From positions 7,259,001 through 7,323,000 of the forward strand of contig JAKZAN010000006.1 of assembly GCA_023053545.1 (NCBI GenBank): a stretch of 64,000 nt of DNA, written 5' to 3'. The first letter of the stretch is position 1. Each line of letters starts with the position of its first letter. A model generated the notes under the pieces. That model was not told the DNA's origin and did no database searches. It saw nothing but the letters and a program-made list of their open reading frames with translations. Shown here piece after piece: positions 1 to 11,700 of the stretch. A program made the position numbers and the translations under genes. Origin of the DNA: Lepidurus packardi (taxonomy: Eukaryota; Arthropoda; Branchiopoda; Notostraca; Triopsidae).

Positions 1-2970
1 TTTCAAATTAAGAAAACGCCGCATTTTTGTTTTGCTTTTCAGTTGTACACGCTAGCACCAGCTCCGCGAAGTGGCCTGCAAGATATCTCAAAAAAACTTT
101 CACTTTTCCTTTTTCTTGCGTTCCGTCTCAAGAAACATATGTGAAAAGGCTAATTATTGTTGGGCTAAAAAGACACAGCCACTGTTACAAATTCAACTGC
201 TAACTGAACATCACTGTCAGAGTCAATATTGCGTAATAATTTCTAGCGAAAACACCCACAACGTCCGAAAGTAAAGTCCCGAAACGGAACGGCCGCAGCG
301 GGCTAAACGCAATACTTTGGATTTTTAAAACAGTAAGCAATGCGCACTTTAAATCCCGAGTGCCCACTTGTAATTCCCTAAATGGGTGTCATCACTATGA
401 TAAAAATAAATAAGGCAGTCATAAAAAGTGACTGGTCACAAAATAAGTTATAGATCACTCGACATATCTTCTCTCAACTGACTAAAAAGCGTCTGTTCAC
501 AACAAAAGCCGTACCGCTTGGCCCGTGACAGGGCCGACAAGTGAGACGTGCTAAAGGTGCAACTGCGCCTTTCACTTTTACTATAAACCGGCTTACCCAA
601 GCCAAAAGCCTCCGTTCTAAACTCCTGAGTGCCCAAATAATAATAATAAACAAATCCCCTCTGCATGAAACGATAGAAATATTAGCGACGAAAGCGAACT
701 GTATTTCATGAAGCAGCAAATGTACAAGTTTTGCTAACCTTTCGAAGCTTCCGAACTCGGAATACTTGTATTGCTTTGCAAGGTTTAGAGTAGTAAGTCA
801 ACTCGATGCCATGATCCGGAAACTTTGCTCTTTTGTTCCTCCCGCCGTAAAGAATACAAGCTGATTTTGAATGCCTTTTTTGGCCCAAACCGTGACAGAC
901 TCAACAGATATGGACACTTTCACTTGTGCCAGCGGAACATAGCCTATACCTAACCCCCATGAGTACCAATGGTTCAATGACGTCAACCCTACACGCTTAC
1001 AAGCATTCAGACAATTTATACAGAAAAAGAAAATGACAAAAAGTCCGTTCTAATCTGAACAGTGCTACTCGACTTGATACGAAACGAGACCTGTAGTTTC
1101 TCAATAGGTGACTAGAGGACAGGGATCGGGGTAATAAACGACTGTCTTCTGCAGAGGCTGATGCGTTCTGCCTCTACACCACCCAAAAAAGGCCAGAAAA
1201 ACGCACGACCGGGTAAAAATAGCGGTTCCTTGCACCGTTTGAGTTCCCTTCCACTTAATGCTAATTAACCTAATCTTTGCTGTGGCCCTTCGGGAAGGCA
1301 AGATGGGTGAAGACGGACGTCGACGGAAGGTAACGACTATAGCATACCAAGCAGCTCATCGCCTGCTCCAGGCCACTTGTAACGGTGCATTGGGCTTGTG
1401 GACTTGGAGATGATAAAGTCCCAATTCAGGATGTAGAAGGGAAGAGAGAAAGAGAAAGAGAGAGATAGGATGTATCGAAGCAAGAATGTACAGTTAGGCC
1501 TGCATGTTTGATTATTATCACTATTTTTTTAATAAATCTAATAATAAATTCGTAGTAAAAATAAATTGCTACTGGTTAACATTTTACCACTCGTTATTTT
1601 GACTTGTATTAATTTCTAATTAAATGCAAACCACTGTTGCTGTAGTCGGTATCAAACTAGGCTATCATGGCATTCAGATTCTCCTGAAGCATAATCCTGC
1701 GCTAAGTAGCGTCAGTGTTTGAGTTGAGTTGGAAATTTGAATGAAGATTTAGTATGTGGGGTTTGCGTGGTATGACCTATGGGGCAATAGAGAAGGTAAC
1801 GCTAAAACCCAGGAAAAAGACAGATGAGAAAGGCAACGGCAACAGGTCTTGTCTATCGAGCCTGCTAGCTAGCAAGAGTCCTACTGACCGTTCGGGCATT
1901 CACCCCCATATACCGCTACGCGGAGTTCGAAAGCTTGAACAAGTGACACAGCGAAATTCGGAGATTACGCCACCATTGAAATATTTTTTAGCACGAAACG
2001 CACGTAAAACGCCAATTATATAAGGGCTAATTGGGAACTATTTAATTGATTCTTATCCGAGCACCAATAAAGTTAATAAACAAGACAAATCCTTACCTCT
2101 GATAGTGCTTGGCATCACTTCATCGCCCGGGTCTGGGTAATCCAATAAGTAATAAATACGGAAGACTCAGCACACAGCAAAGTACAACACGGAAAAATTG
2201 TGGGTTTAATTTAAGCAAATGTACGTGGTTAATCCAGGTAAAGGCTAGTTTCTGTTCTTGTAACTGACACGAATGACAAAGTAAGTTTCAACATTTTGGC
2301 AATATACGATGTGAAACGAAATAACTATAGAGTAACAGACAGTGCTTTATAATTTGATTAAGGAAGCACCGGAATCACAACACTGTTTAGAGGCGATCCA
2401 AATGATGCCTTCACCTTGGCCTAACTGCGCTACTGAGGGCCAAGGCAAAAGGTGCAAGTCGTCGTCTTCCGCCACAACCAGAAAGCCAACTTGGGCTTTG
2501 CTTATGTCAAGGAGTGGTAGGTAGGTACCGTAAGCTTGAGAATACCAACGACGTCAGGTTGCTGCTAGTAGCCTCGAGTAACGCAACCACAACTGGGCTA
2601 AACTTGCCAGCCACAACTGTCCCATATCTGCAAAAAATCGCTTGTATGCTTTTAGTACTACAAGTACAGTTAGCTTAAAGTCAGCCGCACATAAACATCT
2701 TTAACCGTGACGTATGCCGGTACAAAAGCCCACTAATTTGCAAAGGCCAACGCTTTTCGTTACATATCCATATCCATAAACCATATCCCTCTGCGACCTA
2801 TTCGCATTTCCTGATTTCCTGCCTTATGTCTGAGCAAAGTGATGGTACAATGTCTGTTTCTGTACGTAAAAACTGAAAGAGTTAAATAACAGTTTATTAT
2901 GAAGGCGAATTTACTGAAATATTGATATAATAGCGATATAAGGCAAAGGTCAACGAAGCGGAAAAAGGGA
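1..2970. other. Unique left end of left contig; no recognisable gene
   Basis: This stretch is present only once. Open frames on both strands are short (under 90 codons), lack a recognisable domain and have no convincing exon chain. The sequence is AT-rich with no clear repeat. If the contig overlap is real, this is simply the DNA upstream of CARNMT1 and directly precedes 25452 in the true locus. Confidence 0.6.
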
Positions 2971-4044
2971 ACTTAAACAAAAAATCAAAGAAGGAAGAAA
3001 GCCTTTCTCACCGTCGAAAACGAAGCGATTGACAGGTTTCGTACCGTCAGGTGTTATATAATGACCGCAACTCAATAGATTTACAATGGTGGTAGAAAAA
3101 AGTTTATCGTTTTCGCGCTCATAACCTCTTTGGATAAGATCACTGTACAATAGAATATCAAAGTTAAACGGAAACCGATATTTCCTCCCTTTGCCAATGT
3201 GCAAGTTTTAGCTCAACGGTGTGTACGTACATACGTACCCATGAATGGGTTACAAAAGGTTAGTGCGTTTATGAGTAGTCGTTCATACATTTATATACTT
3301 CACGACATCCCCTTGGTAAAGCAAGTCTGTGGACGCCAAAGCGGAAGACTTAGCCTTCTTTCTTAATAAAATTTCATCGTAACAGAGAAATCTTGCGTTT
3401 TATTTGTGTGTAATACTGATAGTAGAAAGTAAATTTCCGTGTTTACGTACCGTTTTGAAGACTTCATTCCACTAAGGCATAGCTATCACTCTTTTTGCAT
3501 TTTGCATGGTCAAATAACTCTCCGTCTACATTTCACAAGTTTATGATTTATTCCGTCGTCCCGTTTATGGGCGCGAAAGCAAGCCTAGTAAAGCCCTGTT
3601 TGAAGATTCGCCGCAGCAACACAGTGCAAATAGATGTTGGCGCCACTCTACGGAATGATGCTTGATGAAAGCTATCCAATAAAAACTAAACTGGATTAAT
3701 TAAATTCCAATAGTCCTAATACTCTTGTTAACGTTGACTAATTTGATACGAGAAATCATATTTTAAGAAAGTTGAATAAATATTCCCAGTTCCGAAAACT
3801 GGCTCTTTGCCCGTCAACCGCCTCCTTTCGGAGAACTGACAGAGCACACCCTCTTTCCTGTTGTTTTTAGAGCGGCGTGGACTGAAACTGAAACAACAAT
3901 TCACTCTGCAACCGAAAACAAGAAGAATAACAAATATCATCTTCGTACTCTAAACCGAACTTAAAAGTTAGATACAAGATATTAAGTTTGACCACTATCT
4001 TGGGTAATATTGTATACCGTATTGCATTAAACATTTTATTTTCT

Positions 4045-5608
4045 ATGTTGAAAGGAACGAGCAACTGTCAACAAAAGATGCCAAATTCTACAGCAAGCCA
4101 AGATTCTGATTCTGCCAATGTAACAACTAAAATCGAAGAGGAGGAAAAGGAACATTTTCAACGTATTATCAATGCTTTCAAGCACTACAAGTAATTTAGC
4201 ATCAGTGATTGTTCTTTTAAACATTAAAGTTGCCGGTAATTGATATTGTTGTTTCTTTTTTATAATTAATTATATATATAGGCATCATTCCCTCCAAAAG
4301 TTAGCCAAGTCTGATCGCTACTTAAAGAGCCTACCTACTCAGCACCAAAAGCTGCTTTCTGGTTACCAAGACCATTTGTCGACCTTGCGAGTTTGTGTTG
4401 AGCACAATTATGAAATCATCAACCTAATGGTTCATGATGTGGCTTCTCTATTTGAGAATGTTAAACACAACCCTGATGAAGTACAGTAATCTATAATGAT
4501 TTTTCTTTTTAAAAGAAAATATAGTAAGTTCAGATTTTTATTTAGAAGAAGCTCTCTGTACAGCCTACTGGTGGCGATATGGAAAAAGTTCAGTCAACCT
4601 TAAAGCAAATAGTCAGAGATTGGAGCTCGGAAGGTGCTAATGAAAGAGAAGCATGCTACCAGCCCATCCTTGATGAAATTGCCAATTATTTTCCTGAGAA
4701 TGAGAATGATCTTGCTGATATTCAGATTCTCGTACCTGGAGCTGGACTGGGAAGATTGGCGTATGAAATCGCAAGACGTGGGTATAGTTGCCAAGGAAAT
4801 GAGTTCAGTCTCTTCATGTTATTTGCTTCAAATTTTCTACTCAACAGGTAAACTGTTTTTCTTTACCCCTAAAATAGTGAATTTTTATTAACTCCTTTCT
4901 CTATACGTTACTTCGTGCAGGGTTCAAGGGGTTGACACGTACCGCGTTTATCCATGGGTCCATCAAGCGGTGAATAATATGGAAACGACGGATCAAAGTA
5001 GGCACTGTTCATTCCCAGATATCGACCCTTCTTCTGGCTTACCAAAGCACGCTCAGTTTTCTATGGCTGCCGGAGACTTTCTTGAGGTAATTTCAAATTC
5101 GTTTTCAATAAATCGTTTTTATTAGATTAAACATATTCTATAGGTATACACGGAAACCGATTGCTGGGACTGTGTTGCGACGTGCTTTTTTATTGATTGT
5201 GCCAACAATATTGTGGCATTTATTGAAACCATTTACAATATTCTTAAGCCAGGTACAGAAGCTGCCTATTATACTTACGGAATAATTTAAGGAAAATTTG
5301 TACAGGTGGAGTTTGGATCAACTTGGGTCCATTGTTGTACCATTTTGCGGATATACCGGGCGAAAACTCGATTGAGCCAGCCTATGATGTCGTAAAACGT
5401 ATTATACAAGGTGTGGGTTTCCTCATAGAGGTAAATTTTCCCTCTTGATTGAAGCATTTTTTATTAATATATCTTTGTATAGAAGGAGAAAACCGGCGTT
5501 CACACGATGTATGCCCAAAATCCTCGCTGCATGCTAAAGTATAGCTATGACTCTGTGTTTTTTGTGTGCAAAAAACCTGATACCATTGTTAAGCAGATTG
5601 CGTGGTAG
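4045..5608 (+). CDS. CARNMT1: Carnosine N-methyltransferase (N2227-like family), left-contig copy
   Basis: Seven GT-AG exons: 4045-4190, 4282-4480, 4546-4847, 4921-5086, 5144-5252, 5306-5430, 5483-5608. All phases are compatible and give 390 aa (human CARNMT1 is 409 aa). The enzyme transfers a methyl group from S-adenosylmethionine to carnosine, giving anserine. Seen in the translation: an acidic N-terminus followed by [18 protein letters not shown], the SAM-binding stretch [20 protein letters not shown] near residue 170, [32 protein letters not shown], and [18 protein letters not shown]. These match the N2227 family in order. A second in-frame ATG lies at 4078 and would shorten the protein by 11 residues; I cannot decide between them. 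Identical in sequence to 26526-28089 and probably the same gene. Confidence 0.93.
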
Positions 5609-8600
5609 TTTTGAGTCATTAACTATATTTTCTCGTATTTGCACTTTATACTTGTACAAAAGTACATGACGTGAACTTCTTTTTTACCCCGTTTTCGTTG
5701 TGCCTTCTTACAACCCAATGGCATTTCTTGGCTATAAACAGCGTTCTTTCATTATTGCTGAGGTACGTTCCGCAGGGTTGTAGACGTCACATCAAGATTG
5801 TGAGTAAAGTTTGCAAATAGGGTTCGGGAAATTTAGCCCCAAAGGCTATATAGTGTAAACATAACCGATAGGTGGCAGCTTGGGCTAGAAGGGATGACAT
5901 TGAAGCCAAGAGCAAGACGTTTGTTGTGTGAAAATAAGTAGAAGTGGTGCAAATCCTGTAAAGGTTGATTTGCGTATCACTGTGAACCAGTAACAGATCA
6001 TGGTAAGTCTTTTTTATTTTTTTTAATTTATGTGCAAATATAGTAAGCTTAGTTCTGAGTTGTGGTTAAGCTAGCAATTTGGCTAGCTTTACACTTAACA
6101 TAATTAATCAGCATGAAAGAAAATTGCAGAAACGAAAACTTGCCTTATTATTTATGGCGTCATAAAACATTGACTGCAGCTTGGTGGGTCTAGCACATAC
6201 ACATACATTTTTAATGAGCTGCTATGCGAAGTACTAAATGGGCCTCTACTTCCCTCGCCATGTTTTGTGTAAGTTGCTCTTTTCCCTTCCTATCTGTCTT
6301 CAGGGCAAGACCTTAGCAACAGTGCTAACTTATAAGATGCATGGACCATTTTCGTGAAGATGCATGAAGGATTTCAAACTCAGCAGCAGGCTAAAACAAT
6401 ATTTTTATTTATTTAGAAGAATATTACAGAATAAATGTATGTGGAAGATAGCTATCAAGCTTTGATATTATTATTTTATGTAGTAAGTGGTATCCAAATT
6501 ATTTTTTTTTCTGTAAGTGTGTAATTAAAGCTATTGTTAGCACGTTTACGTGTTTAGAATCGTGTAGTTTTAAAAAAAAAAAAAGAATTACTTGCGTTGC
6601 ATGTCAATTATGAGGTTGTGTTGTCTTGTAAGAAACGGTGAAACAAAGCTTATATAATAACCTCTGTTGGTTTCTTTAACTTGATTGTGACAGTCAAGTT
6701 ACAATTTTCTAGTGCGGCTTTTCACATATGTAAAGCGTTTGTATTAAAAGTAAAATTGCGGGCTAGGTCGTGCAGTTTCTTTTAAAAATCCAGGTATCGC
6801 AGGTACCGACGTTTAGGGGCCTCAAAGGCCTCGGGTTCTTTTCTTTTGGCTATCGTACCAGTCTTGAGCTGGTTCCCGGTACCTTCTATTTTACCTTCTA
6901 GTAGCTTGCATCTTGGGAAATCCCTGGATGAAAATAATGTTTCAAAACTTGGGGAGTCCAGACAAAGCATACAACTCTCCACAACTCTAGAAAAGCCACG
7001 GAACAAGGACAGCCGTTGTCTGACCTCTTTGGGCCAAATTCGACATCGTTGTTAATTCTTTGTCAGGCACTGTCACAGTGCCGGTAGGCTAATACCCCAG
7101 ACTTAATAATCTAATGAGGTCCCTTTTATGCGACACCTTGCGGTATTTCATTAACATGCTACACTGTTGCCTGTATTAACTGAAGCTACAGTTCCTTAGT
7201 CTAGAGTGATTCGCAATGAAAGATGCAATAATATATTTGATATCCCTGCAAAGGCCTATGCTACTTTTAAATATAAAAAACATTCTTATTATTAATACTA
7301 CTACTACTTGTATTATGAGTGAGTAGTTATTATTATTAATAGTTATATTATTAGTTATTTTCTATGTTGCTATGCAGCATAGAAAAGCATGGCTAAAGAC
7401 TGTTGAGGTTTGTCCCACTTGTAGTATTTGTGAAAGGTGAAAGTCACCGTCATATTAAAATAGTGAGCGGGTAAAAGCAGCAAGACGATGCCGCAAGTGA
7501 ACGATACGCTATGAGCAAACCTGACACAACTAGGGCATACATAAGAACAATTTCGGGAATTATCTTCTTTTGCTCAACGACGTAATTCTTTAATAAAGAG
7601 GGAAGCAAACCAAACTGACTTAGCCACAGATAACTTTGGACACAGCATATGACTTGGGACGGGTTGTACTTTAATACTTCACTTTTCTGCCTTGTTTATT
7701 CCTGTTTCTCGTATCACTAATGTTGCTGCTCTTGTTTTGTATTCCAGGACGCCTGCACACGTGTTCTTTGGTTGAAAACGCCGCGTGACTGTCCAGTCTC
7801 CGCTTAGGCTGCGCACCGAGTAGATGCCAAAGCACGTGGGAAAGACCTGACTTCTCCGTCTTCTGCTTTTTAGTTTACCGGAAAAAAGTCTTTCTTGCAG
7901 TCAGGCTAATACTGACCCTGAACCTTTGCATTGCGAAATAACATTGATGACACGTGCGCCTAGGAAGCAAAAGTACGTCTGTACAACCCTGAAGCTCAGA
8001 TCCTCTTGCAAAGTATTTCGACACTTCTGAACCCTTTAAAAGCATTGTCCAGTACGTGGGTTCTGTCAGAAGCAACTCGACGACTTGGGTGAACTAGTGA
8101 TCGGTGTTTTTTTTTTAAAGTGCAAAGAATTGGGGACATCGTAAGCTGTCGTGTTTGATCGTGATGTGGGGTACTTCATCAGGTCAAGCAGGGTCGTTGC
8201 TCGGCCTGGATGCTGGAGCCGACGTGGAAGACACGCCGGATGCAAAGGAGTTGGAGCCGGTGACCTTAGGTCACAGGCTTGCGAGACGGTATCGAGGTAG
8301 CCACCAGGTCAATGACCGTAGCTTCTGTCTAAGCCAGAAGAACCTTGGCCGTGGACACGCCTACGAGCTCTGATCCAGTGTTGCGGACTGACGCACCGCT
8401 TCGGGGCTAAACCGCGTATTCTCATGTGTCGTGTTCTTTTAAACTGAAAAAAAATTGCGTGATTCTTTAGAAGACGTGACCTTTAAACACATTGAAACAC
8501 GACAAGGTCGTGTAGCAGTTGCGTTTAAAAAAAAAAATCTGCGTATGTTCGCCGTGCCATTTTTTGTCTTTTAAAACCTCATTTGGAATTCAATTCATGC

Positions 8601-8771
8601 AACCTTACATGCCATATGTAAAGTAGAATCAATATCCCAGATTGATTCTCGCGAACTCATGTGCTAAATTGCATAGAACCGTACTGGGTCCCCTAATTGC
8701 CATCCATCAACCTGTTGGAATTGCTAGGGTTTTCACTTCAAATTTCTGATTTGTACCAAAACAACGAGAAC
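5609..8771. other. Spacer between CARNMT1 and gem, left copy (also 28090-31252)
   Basis: No recognisable coding exon lies here. It contains a possible 5' exon whose ATG at 6000-6002 is followed directly by a consensus donor GTAAGT at 6003. It also has an AT-rich triplet-repeat patch (TAT/TTA, about 7270-7360) ending in a near-perfect short palindrome at 7359-7385, and poly-T/poly-A runs. A good acceptor (TATTCCAG) at about 7741-7748 suggests that non-coding 5' exons of gem may lie within it. All of this recurs in the right copy. Confidence 0.5.
7359..7385. repeat. Short palindrome (12 bp arms, TAT loop); also 29840-29866
   Basis: Arms TTTCTATGTTGC and GCAGCATAGAAA pair with one mismatch across a three-base loop, at the end of a TAT/TTA-rich patch. 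It could be a tiny remnant of an inverted-repeat element; no function is evident. Confidence 0.5.
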
Positions 8772-11700
8772 ATGCAAGGCGCATATGCCAAAGGGAAGCA
8801 AAGCTCAACAATGCCTCGCCGGACGTCGTCATCGTCGTCTTTGGCTCGCGGACCTCGGCCAGCCAAAGCTCCCAATGTTGTTGCTCCCGCCTCACCCAGC
8901 CCTGATTCATCGAGTGATAATGCTTCCGATAATTCCGATCTATTCCCATGGCCCACAACTATTGATAGCGCAACGGTGGGCTTACTGACTGGGCGGAACC
9001 CTGTTTCGTCTTCATCGGCGACCACTTCGACCTCGACAGCCAGAATGTTGGCCTCTTCTTCCAGCGCCTCTAGCTTGGCATCTCTGACCGCATCTCGTAA
9101 ACGTAAACTTTTGGAACAGTTCTTACTCCCTGACGGCGACGTAACAGGTAACATTGACAATTACAAAAATAACAATAAATAAAAAAATTTGAAAAACTTG
9201 GTTTTGTTATTTTCATTTACTTACAACTGGATATATCTATTTGAAAAAAAAAAATTAACGTGGATCTGAATGGCTGTTCCAGACCTACGCAGTGTCGCGT
9301 TGACGACTCGCCCCATGCAACCGCCCCCTCCACTGGTTGTCAGCCCCTCTTCACGGGAAAATGTTCAACCTATAACCACTTACGCCACATTCCCTGTTGA
9401 ACCCGTTTTTAGTTCTCAATACCAAATGCCTTTGACATCGAACTCAGGTCTGGGAGCCAGCAACTCGGCCAATGGAAGTACGGAATCGCTGGCTAGTACC
9501 GTGGATTCCATCTCGGTACATGATCCGCTGCGTGTTGATGAAGTGGAGCTCAGCACGGACCATATTCATCTTAACAGACATCCCGGAGACGGCGGCAAAG
9601 ACACGCATAATCAGAGTAAGGATTTTGTTTTCTTTATTGGGGTTATAAAAACATAAGGAAATACGCAACTTGGGTCCCCAGGTGCTAAGACGAAAGTTGA
9701 AGTACCTAAAGCGTGTCTGTCAATGATAAAAACGATATTACAATGCCGATTATCAACTTATCAGGGATTAGAAGATACATGTAGTTTGACTTGCTTAGAT
9801 TGTGACGTTTTGATTTATACGTTTGGCCCTTTTATTGGCGCCAGTTCCGCGTACAGGTACAACGTAGGTATAGATTCTGTAGAACGTAGAAAGCTATGTT
9901 TTGTTCTTTTTTTATTTGATTTTTTTTTTCCGCGTGAAAGGAACGTCCTTGATGTCACTGTACTTTTTGTCACTGTACGAAGGGAATTACTTTGACGTCA
10001 GAACAAGGAAAAAGGTGTAAAATCATGCGACTGCTGTTGGTTGGGGGATAGAAAGTAATTTTGGACTCTTTTCTTTTTTTTTTTTTGGCTCGTTTAACTT
10101 TAACGTAAGCGAATGAGGTACGTTTGCAGGGACTTTGCCCCCGGGTCCATGCTCCCTTTTTCCCTGCGTAAAGAACGAGGGGAATAATAATTAAAGAAAA
10201 AAAAAAACAACGAAGTGCTGTTGCTGGGCAAAAAGAATTGCGAGTTTGGCTAGCATGCGAAATGGCAAAATGAGTCAGAAGTTCCAAGAATTTGTGCTTA
10301 GAGTTGTATGTAAATGATTGGAATGGAAATTATAGCCTCACGTAGCTAATTGGTAGCTGTGTTGCGAAAGAGGCGTTTCATTTCTTATTTTATTCCGAAT
10401 TTTTGGGTTGTAAATAACTTAAGCTAGATTATTAAAACGAAACACAAGGCAAAGGAAGTCATTGTTATGAACTGTCACGCAGGCGCGACATGTTAATTAT
10501 ACACAAAACAAAAGTTGAAATTTGGGGAAGGACTGCATTACGATATTATGTTCGCATTTACAAAGTTAAACGTTATTTTTCCTTTGGAAGATGATGTAAG
10601 GGTAGCACATTTGATCTTTCCAGGTGCAAGCATGAATTCCGTTCACCGTGTAAATGCTTGGCCTATGGGAGATTCCGAAGATATTGATGACAACCTCGCT
10701 GCAGATTTCGACGGCAGCTTATCGGGATTGGGCGTGGATTTGAGCGTTGCTTCCTATAACATGAGGTGACTGACTACTTTTTCTTGTTTTTTCCCCCCGT
10801 TGTGAAAGCTATTACATAAGCAACACGTTCTCTGGATTTAGTGACACACGCATCTAATATATCCCGCTGTCAAAAATGACACTAGTGTGTCAGTTTCGAA
10901 CAATGATTTTTTTTTCAGCTAATGAAGTGAAAGAAAGTACAAGTGTTAATTTAGGTTAACCTAACCTAAGCTAAAATATTCTAATGCACTTCTAATCCAA
11001 CTACCAATTTTCAACTTGATTGACACCTGTTTGTCATTCTTTTTCGAGAGAATATTTTGCAACAATAGGACACACAAGTGTCACTTTTGAGCTCCGTGTT
11101 TCCAAACCGGAGAACCTGTTGTAAGTAAGCGTGCGTAACCTGGCACCCTCTGTTGCCCATCAGTCGAGTTAGGGGGTAGATCCCCAAAAGACGCTCGATT
11201 TCTCATTGTGTTCAACTGATCTGTGTTTAAGACAAGTAGTATGTGGAGAGGTTAACATGGGGAACTGCGACTAACTTCGTGGACGCTGTTTAGCAAATTC
11301 TATGAGGAATCACATAATTAGGCATTGTCAACGTTTAGCACGGGCGTGCTCGGATGCATTGGTTTCGTGTTAGTTTGTTTCACCTCTTTCAGCCAGTGGT
11401 TTTTGAGCGCTTGCGTGTTCACGTTTCTTGATACGAAATTCTCGGATTTTTGTCCAGATTTGAGGGAGACGACCTTATTAGTTGTACTTTTTAAATTGGC
11501 GTACCTTAACTTTCCTTTTTAGCAGATCACAAACACACAGAAGGGTACTTAGCTAGGTGGAAGAGGTGGGTACTTGCGATGGTATACGCTGATTGTAGAA
11601 AAACCCTTCCAGAGGGATTTTTGGCTTCTTTCGCTGCCTCCCTTTAATGAGATACCGTTTTTTAATGGTTTGGTCTGAGAAATTGTTAGGTTTCTTGTCA

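Noticed and set aside
2950-3204. Minus-strand open frame of 84 codons at the overlap start
   Set aside because: No in-frame ATG, no recognised domain and no partner exons; also shortened by the gap in the other copy.
10951-10970. Interstitial telomere repeat (TTAGG)n
   Set aside because: Only about two or three units in a small palindromic arrangement inside an intron; not a telomere array.
10839-11087. A 250-base MITE bounded by AGTGACAC-like inverted ends in the large gem intron
   Set aside because: The inverted similarity is only about 8-10 bases with poor extension and no clear target duplication.
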